Assembly (NCBI GenBank): GCA_019359765.1
Contig: JAHHGU010000002.1
Coordinates: forward strand, 1-64,000
DNA length: 64,000 nt
Direction of reading: 5' to 3'
DNA from: Aphanothece sp. CMT-3BRIN-NPC111
GTDB lineage: Bacteria > Cyanobacteriota > Cyanobacteriia > Cyanobacteriales > JAHHGU01
The position numbers were made by a program, and so were the translations under genes. Numbering within the stretch: position 1 is the stretch's first letter; each line of letters begins with the position of its first letter. The notes under the pieces were generated by a model that searched no databases, was not told where the DNA came from, and saw only the letters and a list, made by a program, of their open reading frames with translations. Below are positions 1 through 7,457 of the stretch, piece by piece.

Positions 1-49
1 CTGGAAACTAGAAAATGGCTTCCAGTGCTTGCTCAACCTTTGAATAATC

Positions 50-2752
50 ATGAAAATTCTGAAAATCCAAACGTTACGCGGGCCCAATTATTGGAGTATT
101 CGACGCCAAAAATTGGTAGTCATGCGCCTCGATTTGGAAGAACTGGCAGAAAAGCCATCAAATCAAATTCCCGGCTTCTACGAGGGATTGATTAAACTCC
201 TGCCCAGCTTGGAGGAACACTTCTGTTCTCCTGGCTGTAGGGGTGGCTTTTTGAGCCGGGTCAAAGAAGGCACGATGATTGGGCATATCGTTGAACACGT
301 CGCCTTAGAACTTCAGACTTTAGCGGGGATGTCCGTAGGATTCGGTCGCACCCGCGAGACAGCGACACCGGGAGTTTATCAGGTAGTCATAGAGTACAAA
401 GATGAGCAAGCCGGTCGCTACGCAGCACGGGCGGCTGTGCGGCTGTGCCAGAGCATTATCAACACTGGCACTTACTCACCAGAAGAATTAGAACAAGACT
501 TGAAAGATATGCGGGATCTCTGGGCAGACGCTGCCTTGGGTCCCAGCACAGAAACTATTGTTAAAGAAGCCGAAGCCCGAGGCATCCCCTGGATGCCTTT
601 GAATGTTCGCGCCACAATCCAACTGGGCTACGGTGTCTACCAAAAGCGAATTCAGGCAACATTGACCGATTACTCCGGAATTTTAGCGGTTGAATTGGCC
701 TGTGACAAAGAAGGCACTAAACAAATTCTCCGCGATGCAGGTATCCCAGTTCCCAGAGGTACTGTCATCCACTATCTGGATGAACTAGAAGAAGCTATTA
801 CAGACGTTGGCGGCTACCCGATCGTGCTCAAGCCCCTGGATGGCAACCACGGACGGGGCATTACCATCAACATTAATAGCTGGGAAGAAGCCGAGTCAGC
901 TTACGACGCCGCCAGTGTTGCCTCAAAAACCCGCTCCGTGATTGTGGAGCGCTATTACACTGGTCGCGACCACCGGGTGCTGGTGGTAGGCGGCAAAGTG
1001 GTAGCGGTTGCCGAGCGAGTTCCCGCCCATGTCGTGGGGAATGGTAAGTCCACGATCGCAGAATTAATTGACAAAACCAATAGCGATCCCAATCGTGGTG
1101 AGGGGCACGATAACGTTCTTACCAACATAGAAATGGATCGCACCAGCTGGCAATTATTGTCCAAGCAGGGATATACCTTAGAAACAGTTTTACCTCCTGG
1201 GGAGGTCTGTTACCTACGAGCAACCGCCAATCTTAGCACCGGGGGCATTGCTGTAGACCGCACCGATGATATCCATCCAGAAAATATCTGGCTGTTTGCA
1301 CGGGTAGCTAAGATTATTGGGCTGGATATTGCTGGCATTGATGTGGTGACAGCAGATATTTCTCAGCCTTTACGAGAATTAGACGGCGTGGTGGTAGAAG
1401 TAAACGCTGCACCTGGATTTCGGATGCACGTCTGCCCCAGTCAAGGTTTACCGCGAAATGTGGCAGCCCCTGTGATGGATATGCTGTTTCCTCCTGGGAG
1501 TCAGAGTCGCATTCCCATCATTGCCATTACTGGCACTAATGGTAAAACCACGACTACACGACTAATTGCCCACATTTACAGACAAACAGGTCTCACAGTT
1601 GGCTACACCACAACTGATGGCATTTACATTGATGAACACCTGGTAGAAAAAGGCGATACAACAGGGCCACAAAGCGCTCAGGTAATTTTGCGCGACCCCA
1701 CCGTAGAGGTCGCGGTGCTGGAAACAGCCCGTGGTGGTCTGCTACGTTCTGGTATGGCTTTTGATGCTTGTAACGTTGGCGTAGTCTTGAATGTGGCCGC
1801 AGATCACCTGGGAATTGGTGATATTGACACCCTAGAGCAATTAGCCAAGCTCAAAAGTGTGGTAGCAGAAACGGTGATGCCCACAGGCTGCGCGGTGTTG
1901 AATGCGGATGATCCCCTAGTGGCAGCTATGGCAAAGGGGGTGAAAGGTCAGGTAGCTTACTTCACGATGAACCCGGATAATGAGTTGGTGCGAAACCACA
2001 CGCGCTCAGGTGGCTTGGCAGCAGTCTATGAAAACGGCTATCTGTCAATTTTGAAAGCAGATTGGACTTTCCGAATTGAGCAGGCGGTTAATGTGCCCTT
2101 GACAATGGGGGGACGGGCACCCTTTATGATTGCCAACGCCTTGGCAGCAAGCTTGGCGGCCTATGCCCAAGGTGTCAAACTTGAAGCAATTCGTGACGCA
2201 TTGACATCCTTCCAGGCGTCTGTGAGCCAGACACCGGGACGGATGAATTTATTTAAGCTGGGTAGCTATCATGCTTTGGTGGATTATGCTCACAATCCAG
2301 CCAGCTATGAGGCGTTGGGTAGTTTTGTCCGCAACTGGACATCTGGAATCCGCATCGGTGTTGTCGGAGGGCCAGGCGATCGCCGCGACGAAGATTTCAT
2401 CACCCTGGGGAAACTTTCTGCCAAAATCTTTGACCGCATCATTGTCAAAGAAGATGATGATAAGCGGGGGCGTTCTACGAGCGAGGTGGCGGAATTAATC
2501 AGCCAAGGCATTAAGCAAGAAGCGCAGAGGTGCCGATATGAAACTATCCTCGATGAGACTAAAGCTATTAACACGGCTCTTGATGAGGCACCTGAAGGCA
2601 GTTTGGTAGTCATTCTGCCCGAAAGTATTAGCCGTGCGATTAGCTTAATTGAGGGGCGTCGTAAAGTGAGCGAGAACGGAAACCAACCATATGGATCACC
2701 AGTGAATGCTCAAGATTTGTTAAAGTCCTCAGCACCAAAGGCAAACTCTTAG
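50..2752 (+). CDS. cphA: Cyanophycin synthetase
   Basis: Polymerises aspartate and arginine into the storage polymer cyanophycin in the cytoplasm, using ATP to add Asp to the backbone and then Arg to each side chain. The 900-residue length fits the family (about 870-900). Visible domains are an N-terminal region (1-160), an ATP-grasp domain (about 210-480, with a GNHGRGIT glycine loop near 270) and a C-terminal Mur-ligase-like domain whose P-loop GTNGKTTTT lies near residue 494. The YAHNP motif near 745 is typical of Mur ligases. The ATG at 50 gives the expected N-terminus (MKILKIQTLRGPN). cphB, often adjacent in cyanobacteria, is not in the window and could lie upstream of it. Identification is secure. 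Confidence 0.97.
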   Translation: MKILKIQTLRGPNYWSIRRQKLVVMRLDLEELAEKPSNQIPGFYEGLIKLLPSLEEHFCSPGCRGGFLSRVKEGTMIGHIVEHVALELQTLAGMSVGFGRTRETATPGVYQVVIEYKDEQAGRYAARAAVRLCQSIINTGTYSPEELEQDLKDMRDLWADAALGPSTETIVKEAEARGIPWMPLNVRATIQLGYGVYQKRIQATLTDYSGILAVELACDKEGTKQILRDAGIPVPRGTVIHYLDELEEAITDVGGYPIVLKPLDGNHGRGITININSWEEAESAYDAASVASKTRSVIVERYYTGRDHRVLVVGGKVVAVAERVPAHVVGNGKSTIAELIDKTNSDPNRGEGHDNVLTNIEMDRTSWQLLSKQGYTLETVLPPGEVCYLRATANLSTGGIAVDRTDDIHPENIWLFARVAKIIGLDIAGIDVVTADISQPLRELDGVVVEVNAAPGFRMHVCPSQGLPRNVAAPVMDMLFPPGSQSRIPIIAITGTNGKTTTTRLIAHIYRQTGLTVGYTTTDGIYIDEHLVEKGDTTGPQSAQVILRDPTVEVAVLETARGGLLRSGMAFDACNVGVVLNVAADHLGIGDIDTLEQLAKLKSVVAETVMPTGCAVLNADDPLVAAMAKGVKGQVAYFTMNPDNELVRNHTRSGGLAAVYENGYLSILKADWTFRIEQAVNVPLTMGGRAPFMIANALAASLAAYAQGVKLEAIRDALTSFQASVSQTPGRMNLFKLGSYHALVDYAHNPASYEALGSFVRNWTSGIRIGVVGGPGDRRDEDFITLGKLSAKIFDRIIVKEDDDKRGRSTSEVAELISQGIKQEAQRCRYETILDETKAINTALDEAPEGSLVVILPESISRAISLIEGRRKVSENGNQPYGSPVNAQDLLKSSAPKANS

Positions 2753-2757
2753 GAATT

Positions 2758-2778
2758 AGGGTGGGCATTGCCCGCCCT
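2758..2778. repeat. Short hairpin between convergent genes
   Basis: A 10-bp inverted repeat (AGGGTGGGCA / TGCCCGCCCT, one G-U pair) with a one-base centre sits between the convergent cphA and tatA-like genes. It resembles the GC-rich mini-palindromes scattered through cyanobacterial intergenic regions. It may help terminate transcription, but there is no clear T-run on either side. Confidence 0.5.
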
Positions 2779-2782
2779 ACGC

Positions 2783-2959
2783 TTATTCTTGATCTAAGTC
2801 TGAATCATCTGCTTCTGGCTGGGGATTTTTCAACTCCTCCTTGAAACCCCGTAGGGTTTTGCCCAGCGCACTCCCCATTTCAGGAATCTTCTTGGGACCG
2901 AAAATTACCAGGGCGGCGATCGCAATTACTCCCACTTCAGGCCATCCTAAACCAAACAT
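2783..2959 (-). CDS. tatA: TatA/E family twin-arginine translocase protein
   Basis: A 58-residue protein with the TatA/E layout: a short N-terminus (MFGLGWPEVGVI), a transmembrane helix rich in Ala/Ile/Val (about 8-20), the FGPKKIPE hinge (20-27), an amphipathic helix (GSALGKTLRGFKEEL) and an acidic tail. TatA forms the pore-like component of the Tat pathway, which exports folded proteins across the cytoplasmic and thylakoid membranes. A GGAG-type ribosome site precedes the ATG (reverse complement of ctcct at 2966-2970). The gene is convergent with cphA and the twin-arginine partner tatC is not nearby. Confidence 0.9.
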   Translation of the reverse strand: MFGLGWPEVGVIAIAALVIFGPKKIPEMGSALGKTLRGFKEELKNPQPEADDSDLDQE

Positions 2960-2985
2960 ACCAATCTCCTGTAAACTATCGTTGT

Positions 2986-3588
2986 TTATTTATCACAAAT
3001 CTGGTTTAGAAACTCGGTTACAGCGTCATATTGATCCGGCATATTCGCACAGCTAACCAGTAAGTCTAGATCTAAGTTTGGCAGCAAGGTACTTTGGGCG
3101 ATCGCCTCATACTCCCCCGATTCTCTCAAGTGATAGATAGCCAGTTTTCTATTTTGCCAAAACCAAACTTCAGGAACCCTTATTCGCTTGTAGAACTGTA
3201 GCTTGTCTATGCCACCGCTAGTAATAACTACCTCGATCGCAATGTCTGGAATTGTTTTTTTGATTTCCAAATTATAGGATTCATCAGGCTCCCTCCTAGC
3301 ACCTTCTTCTCTTTTTCCCAAAGTAGCACTGCCGCGAGCGTAGAACCGGATGCCTTTTTCCCGCAGGTAAGCTTCCAGCAGCATACCAATAGTTCTCTTA
3401 GATTCTTCATGTTCTTCTGAAAGAGGGGACATAATTTCTAAAGTTCCATCAAGATAAGTCAGTCGCGCTCCTGTGCCCTCCAAAGCTAAATCGATCGCTT
3501 CAAATTTCTCCCAACTGACATCGTGCAAAACCACATAGCTTTCTTGCACTGACTCGCTAGCTGGTTTGTCCAAAAGTTGAGCATTCAT
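2986..3588 (-). CDS. Uma2 family protein (DUF820, putative restriction-endonuclease fold)
   Basis: A 200-residue protein of the Uma2/DUF820 family, which is greatly expanded in cyanobacteria and has a PD-(D/E)xK nuclease fold. Typical pieces are the N-terminal LDGTLEIMSPLSEEHE block (about 47-62), SPDIAIEVV-like core (PDIAIEVVITSGGIDKL, about 115-131) carrying the Asp, Glu and Lys of the fold, and VPEVWFW (about 138-144). Physiological role is unknown; many copies are thought to be associated with mobile DNA. A second, broken Uma2 gene lies at 54478. Confidence 0.85.
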   Translation of the reverse strand: MNAQLLDKPASESVQESYVVLHDVSWEKFEAIDLALEGTGARLTYLDGTLEIMSPLSEEHEESKRTIGMLLEAYLREKGIRFYARGSATLGKREEGARREPDESYNLEIKKTIPDIAIEVVITSGGIDKLQFYKRIRVPEVWFWQNRKLAIYHLRESGEYEAIAQSTLLPNLDLDLLVSCANMPDQYDAVTEFLNQICDK

Positions 3589-3644
3589 CTGCTACTGTGC
3601 CTCCTGTAAACCATCCCCTTTATCAACTATAGACAGCAAGATAG

Positions 3645-5036
3645 CTACTCTCGCGTAATCGGCAAGCCTAACCAATCGCTGAGTTCATGAGCGAGCCAGT
3701 CGAGTTCCGGTTCAGAGAGCAACCCATTACTACCAATCTCATATTTTTGCGTTCCTGCCCAAATAATAATCTGGGGCTTCACCTCAATCCGGTCGCCATC
3801 TGAGTCTTTCTTAAAAGAGCGCTTAGTATATTCCAGCTTACTGATATCGTGTCTACTGGTTGGGCGAGGACGATTGTATTTAAATCTAAATAGCTCGGAT
3901 GTTAAGGAAATTTGTTGCTGATTAAGACAAACACGGACTCGTCCGAATAGAGAAAAAAGAATCCCTAGCACCATACTTAGACCAGCCCCCCAAAAGGGTA
4001 GCGAGAATAAGCCAAAGACGAGGTTGATAGGAAAAGGCGCGAAGAAGACAGCACCGCTTGTCCAGGCTACCAAGAAGGAATTCCAGGCGATCGCAAACAA
4101 GGTCAAGCCTACAAGCTCAGGGCTAAATCCCCTTGGGGGGATAATAATTTGTAAAGAATCCACGCCTTTGGTTAGCAAAACTTTGCTACCACCGGGTTTC
4201 TTTGCCACTAAAGAAGCGACATCTCTTGGTGGCGGTTGTTCCAAGGCTTGCAGGGCTTCGGAGGCAGAACCCAAGCGTCTATCTAAACTTGGTTCTGTCA
4301 TCCGCTTTAGCCAATAAGCAAAGGCAGGGCTGAGATTGACTACTTGCTCAAACTGAATGCGGCCATCCTTCTGGGGTAAATCAGCTGGATGTGTACCCGT
4401 TACCAAATAAATCAAGGTTGCCCCCAAGCTGTAGAGGTCGGAGGCGGCAACGGTACGTCCTCCAAATTGTTCTGGTGGCATATATCCATATGTTCCCACC
4501 ACCGTAATTGTTCCGCCTTCTCTAGCTGCTAAGGTCTGCACCGAACCAAAATCGACGAGGTAGACTTTACCGACACTATTGCCAGAACGATTAGTTAATA
4601 AGATATTGCTAGGCTTGATGTCGCGGTGGATGACTGAAGGCTGACGCCCATGCAGGTAGATCAAGATTTCTAAAAGAGCTTTCGCTAGCTGCTGGAGTTC
4701 TGCTTCACTAAAGGTACGTCCAGCTTTAAGATGTTCCTCTAAAGATTTTCCTTCCACGTATGTTTGTACGAGAGCAAAGCCTTTGCCGTTTGGTAAATTT
4801 AGCTCAAAGAAGTCGAGGTAACGAGGAATGGCAGGATGGGATAAAGTTTTTAAGGTTTCTGCTTCCCGTTCAAACAGTTTGAAATCGTCCCATTCTAATT
4901 CATTACCAAAAGATAGTAGCTTGACTACAACTAGTTCTTTAGTTGTAATGTCCTGGGCTAACAGCGTCCGTCGCCCAGCACGTTTTCCCAGTTGCTGTTG
5001 GATTTCGTAGCGTTCGTCTAATACTTGGCCTACCAT
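3645..5036 (-). CDS. Serine/threonine protein kinase with membrane-anchored C-terminus
   Basis: A 463-residue Hanks-type kinase. The kinase domain covers about 1-270: the nucleotide loop is degenerate (LGKRAGRRT instead of GxGxxG), the catalytic loop is VIHRDIKPSNILL, the metal-binding motif is VDFGSVQ and the activation segment ends GTYGYMPPEQF. Two or three hydrophobic segments follow (about 305-365), then a roughly 80-residue cytoplasmic-looking tail. This matches a common cyanobacterial kinase architecture. The catalytic Asp, DFG Asp and Lys (VVVKLL) are all present, so it is probably active. Substrate unknown. Confidence 0.9.
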   Translation of the reverse strand: MVGQVLDERYEIQQQLGKRAGRRTLLAQDITTKELVVVKLLSFGNELEWDDFKLFEREAETLKTLSHPAIPRYLDFFELNLPNGKGFALVQTYVEGKSLEEHLKAGRTFSEAELQQLAKALLEILIYLHGRQPSVIHRDIKPSNILLTNRSGNSVGKVYLVDFGSVQTLAAREGGTITVVGTYGYMPPEQFGGRTVAASDLYSLGATLIYLVTGTHPADLPQKDGRIQFEQVVNLSPAFAYWLKRMTEPSLDRRLGSASEALQALEQPPPRDVASLVAKKPGGSKVLLTKGVDSLQIIIPPRGFSPELVGLTLFAIAWNSFLVAWTSGAVFFAPFPINLVFGLFSLPFWGAGLSMVLGILFSLFGRVRVCLNQQQISLTSELFRFKYNRPRPTSRHDISKLEYTKRSFKKDSDGDRIEVKPQIIIWAGTQKYEIGSNGLLSEPELDWLAHELSDWLGLPITRE

Positions 5037-5246
5037 GCTTTTTTCTCCTGACCAAAAACAAAAAAGGTCTCAAGCCACCGACTGACAATCCAAAATCCAA
5101 AATCCAAAATCGAATAACGACGCGCGGAGTATGCCTTCTCCTGGCACGGCTTTTGATATGCTGGCAAAAGTGAGATGCGAGGATAAATGCTCTTCTAAGC
5201 ATCTATTCTCAATCAAATCTTTAGCAAGCACAAAGTAATTTACAAA

Positions 5247-5975
5247 ATGTCAGTAACTTCAACGCCTTCCCTGCGCGAGCAACAACATCCTTTAATTCGC
5301 CAGTTAGCTGACTCTATTGAGTCCACCTGGCAGCGTCACCTCGACCTTTCGCCCTACCACCTGCCAGCAGAATTAGGATATGTGGAAGGGCGATTAGAAG
5401 GAGAAAAACTGATCATTGAAAATAGGTGCTATCAGACCCCGCAGTTCCGCAAACTGCATCTGGAACTGGCAAGAGTGGGCACGATGCTGGATATTTTACA
5501 TTGTGTAATGTTTCCCCGTCCTGAATACGCCCTGCCCATGTTTGGTACAGATTTAGTCGGGGGACGCGGACAGATTAGTGCGGCGATCGCAGATCTTTCT
5601 CCAGTAGAAGCAAACCGCACCCTCCCAAACACCTATCAAAACGCCCTGGAAGCAATACCTAAACCCAACTTCTCCCAGCCGCGCGATTTACCTGCTTGGG
5701 GCGATATTTTTTCCGAGTTTTGCCTGTTCATTCGACCTAGCAGCCCAGAAGAAGAAGCAATGTTTCTCTCTCGTGTGGAGGCGTTTCTAGAGATTCATTG
5801 TAAAAATGCGATCGCTGCCTCCCCGGTTTCGCCAGAACAACAGGCTCAAATTCTCGCCGGTCAACGCTACTACTGCACCAAACAGCAGCAGAACGACAAA
5901 ACCCGTCGCGTCTTGGAAAAAGCCTTTGGTTCAGATTGGGCAGAGCATTACATGACCACGGTTCTATTTGACTAA
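5247..5975 (+). CDS. pcyA: Phycocyanobilin:ferredoxin oxidoreductase
   Basis: Reduces biliverdin IXalpha to phycocyanobilin in two two-electron steps from ferredoxin, supplying the chromophore for phycobiliproteins and phytochromes. The 242-residue length fits. The Glu-His-Asp active-site set is recognisable by spacing: Glu in LHLELARVG, His 12 residues later in LHCVMFP, Asp 17 residues after that in FGTDLVGG, matching the Glu76/His88/Asp105 spacing of the characterised Synechocystis enzyme. The gene stands alone on the plus strand between two minus-strand genes. Confidence 0.96.
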   Translation: MSVTSTPSLREQQHPLIRQLADSIESTWQRHLDLSPYHLPAELGYVEGRLEGEKLIIENRCYQTPQFRKLHLELARVGTMLDILHCVMFPRPEYALPMFGTDLVGGRGQISAAIADLSPVEANRTLPNTYQNALEAIPKPNFSQPRDLPAWGDIFSEFCLFIRPSSPEEEAMFLSRVEAFLEIHCKNAIAASPVSPEQQAQILAGQRYYCTKQQQNDKTRRVLEKAFGSDWAEHYMTTVLFD

Positions 5976-6035
5976 ATTGAAAAAGATTAAAGATCAAGTA
6001 TGAAGTATGAAACAACCTTCATACTTCAGCCTTTA

Positions 6036-6857
6036 TTAAACTGCTCGCTTGTTGGGTTTAGTGCGGAAATTTACGTTAGCACCTTCACTAGACTGTGCTA
6101 ACACTAATAGCGGGGTTGGCTTCGCCTTTTGATCCCAATCCATTACAGCAATGCGACCCTGAATCGTTGGTTGCCAGCTATCGTGGTCTTCTGATGCACT
6201 AAGGAACTTTTCAATACAATCAATAATTTGGGCAATTGTGCTATTAGAGGACTGCGTAGGTAATTTCGTTAGCTTGATTTGGATTCGGAAAAGTACTCTT
6301 TGGGTGCGTTTGTTGCCGTGCTCCATCTCATACATAACATCAAACGTTTCATCTACTTGACGCCCAGATGTATTGGCAATACCAATTACTGCTTGCGAAC
6401 CCTCATTGGGACGTAGCGATACGCTGATAATCTGTTTAACCTTAATTTTTATTTGATTTACGATGGCAAAGTTAAACACCTTCTCATCCATTCGCATTCT
6501 CAGGTAATCCAGGTTAAAATCGCGCGAATGCACCAGATCCGGATTAGTTTCCATTTTGCGGATGGTTTCAAGCGCTAGCTTTAACTTTTTCTGAACGTCT
6601 CGATTTTTGTACTCTTCCAACTTGGCTTTTTTGGTTAACTGTTCTACTTTGCGCTTTCCGTATACAGCTAAACCAACCAAGAGTAAAAGCAGTGCTATGG
6701 AGGTGAACATCCATATTTGCCCAGCTTGGGAATCACTTGATGGTGATGCAGCCAGTGATTGGGAGGGCTGAGGCTTATTAGCATTTGTTTGAGCTTGAGG
6801 CTTCTTAGCAGGGGCTTGAGCCAATAGATGGTCTACAAAGATGATAGGAGTGGACAT
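6036..6857 (-). CDS. Conserved cyanobacterial membrane protein of unknown function
   Basis: About 273 residues from the ATG at 6857; a GTG at 6902 in the same frame would add 15. No function recognised. It has a Pro/Ala/Gln-rich N-terminal stretch, one transmembrane helix (IWMFTSIALLLLLVGLAVYG, about 50-70 from the ATG), a charged, probably coiled segment with many Lys/Glu, and a C-terminal globular domain that begins around NPDLVHSRDFNLDYLRMRMD. The topology suggests a single-pass protein with a cytoplasmic C-terminal domain. No clear ribosome site distinguishes the two starts. Confidence 0.7.
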   Translation of the reverse strand: MSTPIIFVDHLLAQAPAKKPQAQTNANKPQPSQSLAASPSSDSQAGQIWMFTSIALLLLLVGLAVYGKRKVEQLTKKAKLEEYKNRDVQKKLKLALETIRKMETNPDLVHSRDFNLDYLRMRMDEKVFNFAIVNQIKIKVKQIISVSLRPNEGSQAVIGIANTSGRQVDETFDVMYEMEHGNKRTQRVLFRIQIKLTKLPTQSSNSTIAQIIDCIEKFLSASEDHDSWQPTIQGRIAVMDWDQKAKPTPLLVLAQSSEGANVNFRTKPNKRAV

Positions 6858-6902
6858 AGTCGCTACTGGATAAAACTGGATGTCTATGTTCAGGATTGCC
6901 AC

Positions 6903-7457
6903 TATAAGTAGCTATTTGATTATTAACCTAACAGAAGGAAACATATTAAATAAACTAAAAATTAATAATTAATATTACTGGAAGCCATAGTTATTGCCCC
7001 TTGTTGGCTTACGTGGAAGTTAGGTCTTACTAGACGCCGATATGAGCTAAGTGAGTTTAACCTTAAAAAGCAGCTCTCCTAGTTGCCATTTCCCCGTAAA
7101 CACGATCTGGGTTGATTTTTTATATTTGAAAGCCCACCAGCTGCCTTTATTCATAAGAAGCTGTTAAAGTAAGTGATAAGGTAACTTTGAGCGCTTAGTT
7201 AAAGTTATTTATACTTATTAACTTTATTAACTGGCTGTATCTTGAACGCACTTTGGAATTAAAGGCGACGGGGTGACACGCATCAGCAGTAAAATATTTG
7301 CTTATCTGTATATACACACAAGCGTTGTTTTGTCAAGGAGAAAATTTGGGGCGCTCAGAGCTAATGCACATGATTGTTTTCCTATCAATGCGTAAGTCTT
7401 ATAATCTTGAGAGATCGCAAATCGCAAAAACAGACCGACAGACAAGGAAAATCCTCA
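6903..7457. other. Intergenic region without a recognisable gene
   Basis: About 555 bases between a minus-strand gene and the plus-strand coiled-coil/TPR gene. It is AT-rich and should hold the promoters of both divergent genes. No convincing ORF, RNA gene or strong hairpin is seen. Reading frames reaching into it (from 7298 and 7374) lack a ribosome site and are upstream extensions of the next gene or out of frame. Confidence 0.5.

Noticed and set aside
7298..7457. Upstream ORF starts for the coiled-coil/TPR gene
   Set aside because: The frame from 7298 is out of phase and the ATG at 7374 lacks a ribosome site; the ATG at 7458 has one and begins the signal segment.
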